From: Gammaproteobacteria bacterium
Lineage (GTDB): Bacteria > Pseudomonadota > Gammaproteobacteria > SURF-13
Direction of reading: 5' to 3'
Length of the DNA: 64,000 nucleotides
NCBI GenBank assembly: GCA_016195665.1
Contig: JACPZD010000001.1
Span: 62,001-126,000, forward strand
Shown: one piece after another, positions 29,140 through 40,565 of the stretch
Numbering within the stretch: position 1 is the stretch's first letter
Layout: every line of letters begins with the position of its first letter
Position numbers and translations under genes: made by a program
Notes under the pieces: model-generated
Seen by the model: the letters and a program-made list of their open reading frames with translations, nothing else
What the model was told of the DNA's origin: nothing
Databases searched by the model: none

Positions 29140-30538
29140 CAAGCCGCAGGTCTGGGTGATAGACGACGACCGCTCGATCCGCTGGGTGCTGGAAAAGGCC
29201 TTGCAGCAGGCGGAGATGAAGGTCACCAGCTTCGAAAACGCGGGATCGGCCCTGAAGGTGTTGCCGAGGACGCTGCCCGACGCGGTGATCACCGATATCC
29301 GCATGCCGGGCATGGACGGCCTGAAGTTATTGGAGATGCTGAAGACGCATTATCCCGATCTGCCGGTCATCATCATGACCGCCCACTCCGATCTGGACAG
29401 CACAGTGGCGGCTTATCAGGGCGGCGCCTTCGAGTACCTGCCCAAGCCTTTCGATGTGGACGAGGTCGTTGATCTGGTGCGGCGCGCCCTGGAACGCAGC
29501 CGCCGCCAGTCTCTGCAAGTGCTGCAAGACGATCAACGGGCGGCGGAGATCATCGGCGAGGCGCCTTCGATGCAGGAGGTGTTTCGCGCCATCGGCCGTT
29601 TGTCGCGCTCGCACATCACCGTGCTCATCAACGGCGAGTCCGGTACCGGCAAGGAGCTGGTCGCCCGGGCATTGCATCGCCACAGCCCGCGCGCCGCCAA
29701 GCCTTTCATCGCGCTCAATATGGCGGCGATCCCGCGCGATCTGCTGGAGTCGGAACTGTTCGGTCACGAACGCGGGGCCTTCACCGGCGCGCAGGAACGG
29801 CGGGTGGGACGCTTCGAACAGGCCGATGGCGGGACCTTGTTTCTCGACGAGATCGGCGACATGCCTTCCGAACTCCAGACCCGGCTGTTGCGCGTGCTGG
29901 CCGACGGCGAGTTTTATCGCGTCGGCGGCCATAATCCCGTCAAGGTGGACGTGCGCATTATCGCCGCCACGCATCAAAACCTTGAACAGCGGGTGCGCGA
30001 CGGCCAGTTTCGGGAAGATCTGTTCCACCGTCTCAATGTGATCCGCATCCACATCCCGCCCTTGCGTCAGCGCCGCGAGGACATTCCCCTGTTGCTGCGC
30101 CACTTCCTGGGCTCCGCCGCCAAGGAACTCGGCGTTAAACCCAAGCAGTTGCGCAACGACGCCGAGGAGTATCTGACCCGTCTGGATTGGCCCGGCAATG
30201 TGCGGCAGCTTGAAAACACTTGCCGCTGGCTCACCGTCATGACCATCGGCGACGTGATCACGGTAGCGGATCTGCCGCCTGAATTGCGGCAGCAACAATC
30301 CCCCGCCGGCGACGATGCGGATTGGGAAGCGGCATTACGGCGCTGGGCGGATCAGCGCCTCAGCCACGGCGAGACGGGCTTGCTCTCCGTCGCCACCCCC
30401 GGCTTCGAGCGCATCATGATTGAAACCGCGCTCAAACACAGCGGCGGGCGCCGTCAGGACGCGGCCAAATTGCTGGGCTGGGGGCGCAATACGCTGACCC
30501 GCAAGATCCAGGAGCTGGGCATGGAGGCCGCCGAGTGA
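29132..30538 (+). CDS. ntrC: Nitrogen regulation response regulator NtrC
   Basis: Sigma-54-dependent activator, 468 residues from ATG 29132 (site GGAG 6 nt upstream; ATG 29120 is an alternative). The receiver domain has Asp11-Asp12 and phospho-acceptor Asp55 in VITDIRMPG. The AAA+ domain has Walker A GESGTGKE, the sigma-54-contacting GAFTGA and Walker [10 protein letters not shown]. The Fis-type C-terminal helix-turn-helix is [20 protein letters not shown]. Both NtrC-type dyads in this window are its expected targets. Confidence 0.98.
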   Translation: MTNKPQVWVIDDDRSIRWVLEKALQQAEMKVTSFENAGSALKVLPRTLPDAVITDIRMPGMDGLKLLEMLKTHYPDLPVIIMTAHSDLDSTVAAYQGGAFEYLPKPFDVDEVVDLVRRALERSRRQSLQVLQDDQRAAEIIGEAPSMQEVFRAIGRLSRSHITVLINGESGTGKELVARALHRHSPRAAKPFIALNMAAIPRDLLESELFGHERGAFTGAQERRVGRFEQADGGTLFLDEIGDMPSELQTRLLRVLADGEFYRVGGHNPVKVDVRIIAATHQNLEQRVRDGQFREDLFHRLNVIRIHIPPLRQRREDIPLLLRHFLGSAAKELGVKPKQLRNDAEEYLTRLDWPGNVRQLENTCRWLTVMTIGDVITVADLPPELRQQQSPAGDDADWEAALRRWADQRLSHGETGLLSVATPGFERIMIETALKHSGGRRQDAAKLLGWGRNTLTRKIQELGMEAAE

Positions 30539-30598
30539 GGCGCTGCGTTGACTTCCCCGGCTGGAAACTCAATACTTGAGATCAGCGTGGGGAATCTT

Positions 30599-31105
30599 AT
30601 GGCGCATTACATACGGCTGTTGCTCACCTGCATCACACTGGCCGGGTGCGCCGCGGCGGCCGTGGCGCAAGATCAAATACCTCGACCCCAGCGTGATGAG
30701 CAGAACCAGATCACCGTATCACCCGCGACTGCTGCGCTGATTGAACAGGCCGAGGCGGGTGACGCCGACGCCGCCAACACGGTCGGATTCCAGTATGGCA
30801 ACGGCCTGAGCGTGATGCAGAATGACGCCGAGGCCTTGAAATGGTATCGCAAGGCGGCGGAGTTAGGCAGCGAGGAAGGCATGTATCATCTCGCCGGCGT
30901 TCACGAAAACGGCTATGGCGTAAAGCAAGACTACCAAGAGGCCGCCAAGTGGTACCGCAAGGCTGCGGAACGAGGGCATGCCGGGGCGCACTACTCCTTG
31001 GCGAGGCTTTATGAACAGGGACAGGGCGTACCCAAAGACCTCAAACAATCCGCCGAGTGGCGGCGTAAGGGCGAAGCATTGGATCTTAACCCGCGTGACA
31101 AATAA
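30599..31105 (+). CDS. Sel1-repeat protein, exported
   Basis: 168 residues from ATG 30599 (GGGGA site upstream). It has a signal sequence with possible lipobox LAGC; cleavage at AVAQ by signal peptidase I is an alternative. Three Sel1 repeats follow: DADAANTVGFQYGNGL, SEEGMYHLAGVHENGYGV and HAGAHYSLARLYEQGQGV, each with the YRKAAE motif between. Sel1 proteins are periplasmic or surface scaffolds; the partner is unknown. It overlaps the start of the SIMPL gene by 11 nt. Confidence 0.87.
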   Translation: MAHYIRLLLTCITLAGCAAAAVAQDQIPRPQRDEQNQITVSPATAALIEQAEAGDADAANTVGFQYGNGLSVMQNDAEALKWYRKAAELGSEEGMYHLAGVHENGYGVKQDYQEAAKWYRKAAERGHAGAHYSLARLYEQGQGVPKDLKQSAEWRRKGEALDLNPRDK

Positions 31106-31832
31106 ACTTACATCACTCACTACTGCTGCGGCCGCAGCCCGAATTTTTGTGGCGGCCTTGGCCCTTCTGCCTGTTTTGGCGTCCGCCGAGCCGGCCTCCA
31201 CACCCGCCGCCGAGACCCTTAGCGTCAGCGGACTTGCCAAGGTAAAGCTCACCCCTGATCGCGTGGTGTTCACGATCTCCGTGGAGACCAGCGCCAAGAC
31301 CGTGGGTGAAGCTGTCCAGCAGAACAACGGCAAGATTGAGCAGGTGATCGCCGCGCTGAAGAAGGCGGGCGCGACAGAACAGGAAATTCAGACCACGAAT
31401 TTTTCCATCTTCCCGCAACAGGAGTTTACGGAAAACCGGCGGCCGCGGGTGGTCGGCTACCAAGTGAACAACAGCCTGACCGTGACGCGAGCGACGGTGA
31501 GCGATGCGGGGAAACTCCTGCAAGCGGCGGTGGACGCAGGCGCCAACCAGGCGGGCGGTTTAAGCCTGGTGGTTTCTGATCTCAGCCGCGGGCGCGAGGA
31601 AGGGCTGCAACGCGCCTTTCAGGACGCCAAGGCCAAGGCCGAGATCCTGGCCAAGGCCGCCGGCAGAACAGTCGGCCGGGCGCTTTCCATCAGCGAGGGC
31701 ATCATGTCGGCGCCGCCCTCGCCCCTACTCGGCCGCACTATGGCCGCCGAGGCCAAGTTCGCGGAGGTGCCCGTGTCCCCAGGAACCGAAGAGATCAGCT
31801 TCACGGTCTCGGTAACATTTGAATTGCGTTGA
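31095..31832 (+). CDS. SIMPL domain (DUF541) periplasmic protein
   Basis: GTG 31095 gives 245 residues and overlaps the Sel1 gene stop; the frame is open further upstream but inside that gene. A signal peptide ends at LASA. The DUF541/SIMPL pattern is clear: LSVSGLAKVKLTPDRVVFTI, VQQNNGKIEQVIAALKKAG, YQVNNSLTVTR, AFQDAKAKAEILAKAAGR and a C-terminal VSVTFELR. The family is related to YggE and oxidative-stress-associated proteins, with no defined biochemical activity. Confidence 0.88.
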   Translation: MTNKLTSLTTAAAAARIFVAALALLPVLASAEPASTPAAETLSVSGLAKVKLTPDRVVFTISVETSAKTVGEAVQQNNGKIEQVIAALKKAGATEQEIQTTNFSIFPQQEFTENRRPRVVGYQVNNSLTVTRATVSDAGKLLQAAVDAGANQAGGLSLVVSDLSRGREEGLQRAFQDAKAKAEILAKAAGRTVGRALSISEGIMSAPPSPLLGRTMAAEAKFAEVPVSPGTEEISFTVSVTFELR

Positions 31833-31848
31833 GCAGGCCGTGCTAGAC

Positions 31849-32823
31849 TCAGCCGCCGCAGTCGGGACCTTCGCGCTCCGCGTTGAGGGTCCCCACCAGT
31901 TGCGAGACGTTGCTAAACGAGTGACGTTGCAGATAGGCCGCGATGCCTGAATTGATTTTCGCGCACACCAGCGGATCGTAAAACAGCGCGGTGCCGACGC
32001 CCGCCGCAGAGGCCCCGGCGATAATGAATTCCAGCGCATCCTGCGCGGTAGTAATGCCGCCTTGGCCGATGATGGGAATATTATGCTTGCTGGCCACCTG
32101 ATAGACCTGATGCACCTTTAACAGCGCAATGGGCTTGATGGCCGGGCCCGACAGCCCACCCTGACCGTTGCCGAGCACGGGCACGCGCCGCTCGATGTCC
32201 ACCGCCATGCCCATCATGGTGTTGATGACGGCAAAAGCGTCGGTCCCGGCCTCGATGCAGCGGCGGGCGTTTTCCGCGATGTCGGTCTGATTGGGTGAGA
32301 GTTTGGTGATGAGCGGTTTCCTGGTCTGCGCGCGGCAGGCCGCGACGACCCGCGCCGACATGTCGGGATCATTGCCGAACGCCACGCCGCCTTCCTTCAC
32401 GTTGGGGCAGGAGATGTTGATCTCCATCGCGTCTATCGGCGAATCGTCGAACAGGCGGGTGATCTCGGCGTATTCCTCCACCGTGGAGCCGGACAAATTG
32501 GCGATGAACCGCGTCTCGCTGAAATCGAGCGCGGGCAAAATGTTTTTTATCACGTATTCCGTGCCGGGATTCTGCAAACCGATGGCGTTCAACATCCCCA
32601 TCGGGGTTTCCCACACACGGTGCGGCGCATTGCCGAGACGCGGGGCGAGAGTAGTTCCTTTCAAACACACCGCGCCCGCATCGCGATTGGAAAATCCGCT
32701 CACGCGCGTGTATTCTTCACCGAACCCCACGCAACCGGAGAGCAGCACGAGCGGCGTATTGAAGCGCATGCCGCAGAACTCCATTGCCAGCATGGCCTGA
32801 TCGCTTAGGTTACCGTCCTTCAT
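31849..32823 (-). CDS. pyrD: Dihydroorotate dehydrogenase, class 1B-like catalytic subunit
   Basis: FMN enzyme of pyrimidine synthesis, 324 residues (ATG 32823, or 32793/32784). It has no N-terminal membrane helix. The class 1 catalytic cysteine is Cys139 in INISCPNVKEGG, where class 2 enzymes have serine. Other blocks are KGTTLAPRLGN, NAIGLQNPG, GQGGLSGPAIKPIAL and GQGGITTAQDALEFI, typical of the 1B (NAD-linked) type. A 1B enzyme normally needs the PyrK iron-sulfur subunit; none is adjacent. Its ATG overlaps the divergent trmL ATG (CATG), so the true start may be internal. Confidence 0.87.
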   Translation of the reverse strand: MKDGNLSDQAMLAMEFCGMRFNTPLVLLSGCVGFGEEYTRVSGFSNRDAGAVCLKGTTLAPRLGNAPHRVWETPMGMLNAIGLQNPGTEYVIKNILPALDFSETRFIANLSGSTVEEYAEITRLFDDSPIDAMEINISCPNVKEGGVAFGNDPDMSARVVAACRAQTRKPLITKLSPNQTDIAENARRCIEAGTDAFAVINTMMGMAVDIERRVPVLGNGQGGLSGPAIKPIALLKVHQVYQVASKHNIPIIGQGGITTAQDALEFIIAGASAAGVGTALFYDPLVCAKINSGIAAYLQRHSFSNVSQLVGTLNAEREGPDCGG

Positions 32824-33286
32824 GTTTCACGTCGTGCTCTATCAACCGGAGATTCCTCCCAACACCGGCAACATTATACGCCTGTGCGCGAACAGCGGCG
32901 CGCAATTGCACCTGATCAAACCGCTGGGTTTCAGCCCCACGGACAGCAAGCTCAAGCGCGCTGGGCTGGACTACCATGACTGGGCCAGCGTGCACCAGCA
33001 CGAAAACTTCGATGCCTTCAAAGAAACCGTGCGACCCGCGCGCCTGTTCGCCATCTCCACGCGAGGCACGCGCAATTACGCGGAAGTTTCCTACCAACCG
33101 GATGACGCATTGCTATTCGGCCCCGAGACGCGCGGCCTGCCGCAAACGGTGCTCGACACCCTGCCCAAAGACCACATCTTGCGCATCCCCCTGCGCCCCC
33201 ACAACCGCAGCCTCAACCTCTCTAATGCAGTGGCGGTTGTACTGTATGAGGCCTGGCGGCAACAGGGCTTTGCAGGGGCGGGTTAA
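32822..33286 (+). CDS. trmL: tRNA (cytidine/uridine-34-2'-O)-methyltransferase TrmL
   Basis: SPOUT methyltransferase for wobble position 34 of leucine tRNAs. It has 154 residues, the family length. The knot motifs are FHVVLYQPEIPPNTGNIIRLCAN (quoted in part), LLFGPETRGLP and RIPLRPHNRSLNLSNAVAVVLYEA in pieces. The start ATG overlaps the divergent pyrD start; the sequence MFHVVLYQPEIP is the true family N-terminus, so this start is secure. The 132 bp downstream show nothing notable. Confidence 0.95.
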   Translation: MFHVVLYQPEIPPNTGNIIRLCANSGAQLHLIKPLGFSPTDSKLKRAGLDYHDWASVHQHENFDAFKETVRPARLFAISTRGTRNYAEVSYQPDDALLFGPETRGLPQTVLDTLPKDHILRIPLRPHNRSLNLSNAVAVVLYEAWRQQGFAGAG

Positions 33287-33418
33287 ACGATTTGTGGCTT
33301 TGCGGAAGGGATGAATTCGAGGTACATTACAGTACAGCAAGCTTGACGATAAGGGTACATGCAAGCAAGAATTTTAATGCGTTATTGCAAAACAGGGTCC
33401 TGATATTTTTAGAAGACA

Positions 33419-33853
33419 ATGGACAAGGACATTCAAATGTTAAATGCGGAGTTCGGCGCGGCGGTTTATGATGCGCAAGTACTGGAGTTGTCGATTGAGC
33501 TTATCCTGTCCCTTCTTGATAAAACTATCCGCCCTAATGAAAGCGTACCAGGTATTGAGGGTTTCTTCTCGGTATATGCCGACAAACCTCTGGGGCAACT
33601 AGTTGGACTGTTAAAACAACGAATCTCCGTTAAGGACTCTGATGCAGAGTTACTTAAACAGGCGTTGAATGCCCGTAACCATCTCGTCCACGGCTTCTTC
33701 AAGCGGGACGATCGACTTAAGGCAGCATTCACTTTTGACGGAATCACGACACTTATCAATGGAATCAAGAATGTAAGAAAACAAAAGACAAAAGGGTCAA
33801 GTTCATGGTATGACTATATGAACTACACAATCCTGCAGCAACCAATACGATAG
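33419..33853 (+). CDS. Small accessory protein with an R-x4-H (HEPN-like) motif
   Basis: 144 residues, helical, with lower GC than neighbours. I do not recognise the family. Residues 86-91 are RNHLVH within LLKQALNARNHLVHGFF, which fits the R-x4-6-H motif of HEPN domains and lies after two predicted long helices as in that fold. HEPN proteins are often RNases of toxin or defence systems. A decayed antitoxin-like gene lies just downstream on the other strand, but a link is speculative. Confidence 0.55.
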   Translation: MDKDIQMLNAEFGAAVYDAQVLELSIELILSLLDKTIRPNESVPGIEGFFSVYADKPLGQLVGLLKQRISVKDSDAELLKQALNARNHLVHGFFKRDDRLKAAFTFDGITTLINGIKNVRKQKTKGSSSWYDYMNYTILQQPIR

Positions 33854-33897
33854 TCATACAATGAACTGACTCTTTTGTCTTTGCCTGGCGTCGCCGT

Positions 33898-34035
33898 TTC
33901 ACTTGACTGCTTCGAGAATCGCAATTTCCTCTTTAAGCAGATCGTTCGCCAAGTTGGATACAAGTTGGATAATGGCACGCCCTTCTTGGACGCGATCACA
34001 GTCAAATACGCTTGCACCTCGGCATCGAGATACAA
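33898..34035 (-). pseudogene. Remnant of a small RHH/CopG-like antitoxin gene
   Basis: Read on the minus strand, two frames join into DAEVQAYLTVIASKKGVPLS, then NLANDLLKEEIAILEAVK and stop, a pattern like CopG/RHH antitoxins. The frames are separated by an 11-bp tandem duplication of AAGTTGGATAC (about 33951-33972); removing one copy restores one frame. The upstream side is replaced by a strong palindrome at 34036-34109, so the N-terminus is also lost. Confidence 0.6.
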
Positions 34036-34109
34036 GGGTGGGCACGCCGTCTGTGCCCACATGCCAACTGCATGCGATTCCGTGTGGGCACAAACGGCGT
34101 GCCCACCCT
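34036..34109. repeat. Long palindrome with GTGGGCAC arms
   Basis: The arms GGGTGGGCACGCCGTCTGTG and CACAAACGGCGTGCCCACCC are complementary but for one position, with inner GTGCCCACA/TGTGGGCAC pairs. A degraded relative lies at 46171-46232. It sits at the broken end of the antitoxin remnant and 14 bp from lptE, and may serve as the lptE operon terminator. Confidence 0.75.
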
Positions 34110-34122
34110 ACCAACTCCTGAT

Positions 34123-34617
34123 TTAAGGCGCGTTCAAGGCCTGCAAACGCCGCAGGATTTGCTGGGCTGCGTCGCGCACCATATCCTGACGCAGCACGGC
34201 CTCTTCCGCATCCTTGCCCAGCAACTGCGTTTCATCGAAGCGGTAATCACGCACCAGACTGATTTCCGTCTTCGGGAGCAATTCTTTCCCGGCTTGATCG
34301 CGCACCTCAAAGTTGACGGTGTAATACAGCTCAAACTCGCGCGCCTTGCCGGTCGCGCCCACCGACAGCAAGCGGCGTTCGAAACCGTCCGTGAGGATGG
34401 TCAATAACAGCTCGGCCTGCTGCCGATCCTGGACGATGTAACTCCCGCCGCGGCGCAACTCGTCCGTTAAACCGGTCTGGGGGTTGCCGCCCTGCACATG
34501 GGTCATGGGCAGCACGCGGGGGGCAACACCCTTCTCTTCCTGCCCGCGCAGGTGAAAGCCGCAGCCTGCCAGCGAGGCAGCCAACGTGAATACTGCGATG
34601 CGTACATAGATTTTCAT
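34123..34617 (-). CDS. lptE: LPS-assembly lipoprotein LptE
   Basis: Outer-membrane lipoprotein that plugs LptD and helps deliver LPS to the surface. It has 164 residues, a signal with lipobox SLAGC and lipidated Cys19, followed by the typical GFHLRG. It includes the family's RRLLSVGATGKAREFELYY and LVRDYRFDETQLLGKDAEE stretches. It follows leuS by 3 nt, the standard leuS-lptE order; holA, normally next, is absent here. Confidence 0.95.
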   Translation of the reverse strand: MKIYVRIAVFTLAASLAGCGFHLRGQEEKGVAPRVLPMTHVQGGNPQTGLTDELRRGGSYIVQDRQQAELLLTILTDGFERRLLSVGATGKAREFELYYTVNFEVRDQAGKELLPKTEISLVRDYRFDETQLLGKDAEEAVLRQDMVRDAAQQILRRLQALNAP

Positions 34618-34620
34618 AGT

Positions 34621-37373
<2,753 letters not shown>

Positions 37374-37416
37374 TCACACTGAATGTCACCGGAATGACTT
37401 GAAGGAGGGTGTTACG

Positions 37417-37962
37417 ATGAGCCAAGCGCAGCCGCCTCACGGTGTCAACGAAAGGCTGGTTCAGGCCTATAACCACATGCTGGAGCGGATTAAGACCGCC
37501 ACCCAGCAGGCCGGGCACGAGACCCTATCCACCCTGCAACAGCACATCGAAAACGCAAAACACAAGGCCGTGGAATTGGGCGAACTGACGCGCGAAGAGG
37601 CCGACAAGATTGCCACCTATCTGAAACGCGATCTGCACGATGCCGCCCGGCATTTGAAGGAAACGGGCAAAGAGTTCGGCGACTGGCTGCGTTTTGATCT
37701 GGAGTTGATCGAGGAAAGGGTGGCCGAGATGTTCTCTCTGCTGGTAGACCGCACCCGCGTAGAACTCGACCGGCTCGCGCTTTATGCCAAACAGCCAAGC
37801 GACCAAAAAACGGAGCAGTGGCATACCGGCGAAGTGACCGGGATCGGCACGCTGCGCTGCACCACTTGTGGCCAATTGATGCACTTTCATGCCACCGGCC
37901 ACATTCCGCCTTGCCCGAAGTGCCGCGGCACTGAGTTTCGCCGCGCCCGCGCGACGGACTAA
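37417..37962 (+). CDS. Zinc-ribbon protein, DUF1451 (YbeL-like)
   Basis: 181 residues from ATG 37417, preceded by GAAGGAGGG. A long helical N-terminal part (1-130; LVQAYNHMLERIK, GELTREEADKIATYLKRDL) is followed by a zinc ribbon with Cys148, Cys151, Cys166 and Cys169 (RCTTCGQLMHF, PPCPKCRG). Divergent placement next to leuS is the same as ybeL in E. coli, which supports orthology. Function unknown. It overlaps the lnt stop by 4 nt, convergent. Confidence 0.92.
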   Translation: MSQAQPPHGVNERLVQAYNHMLERIKTATQQAGHETLSTLQQHIENAKHKAVELGELTREEADKIATYLKRDLHDAARHLKETGKEFGDWLRFDLELIEERVAEMFSLLVDRTRVELDRLALYAKQPSDQKTEQWHTGEVTGIGTLRCTTCGQLMHFHATGHIPPCPKCRGTEFRRARATD

Positions 37963-39554
37963 TTTGCGGCTACTCTCTCGCTTCGTTTCTTGAAACGAAT
38001 TCTCGTCGTGGTCAATACCAAAATCAGACCCAGCAACACAGGTAAGTTACCCCACCGTACATAGGGTGTTACACCCTGCATTGGCTGCATCGTACCGCTC
38101 AGCACATAGGTCTTAAACTGCGGCGAGGCGGCGGTGATCTTGCCTTTGTGATCTATGATCGCCGAGATGCCGTTGGTAGTGGCGCGCAGCAGCGGGCGGC
38201 CGGTTTCCAGCGCGCGCATGCGGGACATTTGCAGGTGCTGCGGCGGGGCGAAGGAGTCACCGTACCAGGCGTTGTTGGTGAGGTTTACCAACACACTCGC
38301 CTCGGGCAGTTGGCGGATCACTTCCTCGCCAAACGCATCTTCATAGCAGATGGTGCCGGCGATCTTATGACCGGCGGCCTGCAACAAGGGCTGATTAGGC
38401 GGGCCCGGGCTGTAGCCCGACATGGGCAAATCGAAAAATTTAATGAGCCCGCGCAGCCAGTCGGCGAAAGGGACGTAATCGCCGAACGGCACCAGATGTT
38501 GTTTGAAATAAAAACCTTCGCTACGCCCCAGGCTCATCATACTGTTGTAGTAACGGCCGGTGTCCGGGTCCTCGACTGAAAGTCCAAGAATCAGATCGGT
38601 GTTGTGCCGGCGCGCTGTGGCGGCCAATTGAGCAAGATAATTATCGGCGACCTCATGATAAAACATCGTGATAGCCGCCTCCGGCCAGACAATGAGATCG
38701 TCGCCCCAGCGTTGCGCGGTAAGCTGCGCATAAAGATCGAGCGTGCGCCGGCGCTGCTCCGGTTGCCATTTTATCTCTTGCGGGATATTGCCCTGGATGA
38801 GACTCACGCGCAGCGGTTTACCATGCGGCTGGGTCCACGCGATGGGTGTGAGCAACGCGGAACCGCCCCACAGCAAAACAAGCACTGCCAGCGCACGCCC
38901 AAGGCGGGGTTTCGGTGCGGTAATCATGTAGAGCAGCAGACCTGCGCTCAGCGCCACGGCCCAGGATACGCCGTATACACCCAGGATGGGTGCGAGACCC
39001 GCCAGCGGGGCGCTGATCTGGCTATAGCCCAGATTCAACCATGGGAAGCCGCTCAGCACCCAGCCACGCAACCATTCAAACAACACCCATGCAGCGGGAA
39101 AGATCAGCAACAGTTTTACAGCGAGTGTACGCTGTGCGTAGAACCGCGTCACTGTGTAACCCAACAGCGCGGGAAACAGACTCAGCAGAGCGACGAACAG
39201 GCCGGTGAGAAATCCCGCGAGGAGGATGCTGGCCTCGCCAAAGACATGGATGGCCACGTACACCCACGACACGCCGACGCCGAACATCCCCAACCCGAAC
39301 AGCCAGCCGCGCCGGAAACCGCGCTTGGGAGTCGCTCCCGGCGTCCTGCCTCCCGCGACATTAGTAGAACCCTTCGCTGTCGCTCTTCCCTGTACATCAG
39401 AAGTGTCCAGCCAGGTCAGATACAGCAACGCCGGGGCAATAACGGCGAGCGGAAAGAGGTGAAACGGGGCGAAGGCGAGCGGCAACAGAGCGCCGGCGAA
39501 CAGGGCCAGCAGGTCGCCTCTCCAACCCGCCGTCAGGGTGCCGAGCAGGCGCAC
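37959..39554 (-). CDS. lnt: Apolipoprotein N-acyltransferase Lnt, with an in-frame insert
   Basis: Inner-membrane enzyme adding the third acyl chain to lipoproteins. It has 531 residues with several N-terminal membrane segments followed by a periplasmic nitrilase domain. The catalytic set is visible as Glu292 in VWPEAAI, the lysine in YFKQHLVPFGDY and the cysteine in GTICYEDAFG. Between membrane segments 1 and 2 (about residues 50-80) lies VQGRATAKGSTNVAGGRTPG and more, encoded by a palindromic motif shared with dnaG; without it the loop would be short. It serves the many lipoproteins seen here (RlpA, LptE, LolB). Confidence 0.95.
   Translation of the reverse strand: MRLLGTLTAGWRGDLLALFAGALLPLAFAPFHLFPLAVIAPALLYLTWLDTSDVQGRATAKGSTNVAGGRTPGATPKRGFRRGWLFGLGMFGVGVSWVYVAIHVFGEASILLAGFLTGLFVALLSLFPALLGYTVTRFYAQRTLAVKLLLIFPAAWVLFEWLRGWVLSGFPWLNLGYSQISAPLAGLAPILGVYGVSWAVALSAGLLLYMITAPKPRLGRALAVLVLLWGGSALLTPIAWTQPHGKPLRVSLIQGNIPQEIKWQPEQRRRTLDLYAQLTAQRWGDDLIVWPEAAITMFYHEVADNYLAQLAATARRHNTDLILGLSVEDPDTGRYYNSMMSLGRSEGFYFKQHLVPFGDYVPFADWLRGLIKFFDLPMSGYSPGPPNQPLLQAAGHKIAGTICYEDAFGEEVIRQLPEASVLVNLTNNAWYGDSFAPPQHLQMSRMRALETGRPLLRATTNGISAIIDHKGKITAASPQFKTYVLSGTMQPMQGVTPYVRWGNLPVLLGLILVLTTTRIRFKKRSERVAAN
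39331..39364. repeat. 34-bp palindromic motif inside lnt
   Basis: It differs from dnaG 14892-14925 by one base (GTCGCTCCCGGC-G-TCCTG onward). In lnt it lies within a larger insert that also carries GCGACAGCGAAGGGTTCTAC on the coding strand. Translated in a different frame from dnaG. Confidence 0.85.
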
Positions 39555-39604
39555 GGAGCTAATTCCATTTTACAATCAAAAATTGAAATATTGTTCTGAT
39601 AAAG

Positions 39605-39677
39605 CTTTACCACGGAGGGCGCGGAGGAGAAGTAAACCATTTTGATCTTATTTCTCTGCGTCCTCCGCGGTGTACAT
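39605..39677. repeat. Palindromic element, family A, between corC and lnt
   Basis: TTACCACGGAGGGCGCGGAG (from 39607) pairs with CTCTGCGTCCTCCGCGGTG (39654-39672) around an AT-rich loop. It is the same family as 6.5, 54.2, 54.9 and 57.1 kb, and fills most of the 150-bp corC-lnt spacer. Confidence 0.75.
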
Positions 39678-39704
39678 TCATTTCGTTTTTGACTTCGAAA
39701 GGCT

Positions 39705-40565
39705 TTAAGCCTGAGTCTCGCTTTCCTTGGAGGCGGGCAAAGTCACACGCAATAGATGCAGTCGGCGATTGTCGGCGCGCAGCACCCTGAGCCGCAGGCG
39801 CCCGAGCTCCATGCCCTCGCCGCGTTTGGGCAAGCGCCCAAAATCGTGCACCACCAACCCGCCTATGGTGTCGAACTCCTCGTCGCTGAAATCGGTGCCG
39901 AACTGTTTATTAAATTCTTCAATCGGCGTGATGGCCTTTACCGTATAGCTGATGTCGCTGTGCTTGACGATATAGTTTTCTTCCTCGACGTCGTGTTCGT
40001 CCTCGATCTCGCCGACGATCTGCTCGAGCACGTCTTCAATCGTCACCAGACCCGACACGCCGCCGTATTCGTCCACGACAATGGCCATATGATTACGGCT
40101 GGCGCGGAATTCCTTGAGCAGCACGTTCAGGCGTTTACTCTCCGGGATAAACACGGCGGGGCGTAACACGTCGCGCACCTGAAAGGCGCCCTTGCGTCCG
40201 GCGCTGAAATAGGTCAACAAATCCTTGGCGAGCAGGATGCCTATCACTTCGTCGCGGCTCTCTCCGACCACAGGGAAACGCGAGTGCGCCGACTCAATGA
40301 TGACCGGCAGGAATTCCTCGGGAGGCACATCACGCTCAACCACCACCATCTGCGAGCGCGGCACCATGATGTCGCGCACCTGCATCTCGGAAACTTGCAG
40401 CACGCCCTCGATCATCGCCAGCGCGTCTATATCGAGGAGGTTGCGCCTTTGCGCATCGCGTAACAGTTCAACGAGTTGCTCGCGATCTTGCGGCTCGCCT
40501 GAAAACGCCTGGCCCAGACGTTCCAGCCAGGAACGTTGAGCAGACTCACTAGGTCGGTCGTTCAT
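39705..40565 (-). CDS. corC: CorC/YbeX family CBS-domain protein
   Basis: 286 residues: two CBS domains (about 65-190; VRDIMVPRSQMVVVERD and VDEYGGVSGLVTIEDVLEQIVGEI in pieces) and a C-terminal CorC_HlyC domain (YTVKAITPIEEFNKQFGTDF, TIGGLVVHDFGRLP). Proposed to act in magnesium/cobalt efflux or ion homeostasis; soluble. It starts within 4 nt of the ybeY stop, in the conserved phoH-ybeY-corC-lnt series. Confidence 0.95.
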   Translation of the reverse strand: MNDRPSESAQRSWLERLGQAFSGEPQDREQLVELLRDAQRRNLLDIDALAMIEGVLQVSEMQVRDIMVPRSQMVVVERDVPPEEFLPVIIESAHSRFPVVGESRDEVIGILLAKDLLTYFSAGRKGAFQVRDVLRPAVFIPESKRLNVLLKEFRASRNHMAIVVDEYGGVSGLVTIEDVLEQIVGEIEDEHDVEEENYIVKHSDISYTVKAITPIEEFNKQFGTDFSDEEFDTIGGLVVHDFGRLPKRGEGMELGRLRLRVLRADNRRLHLLRVTLPASKESETQA

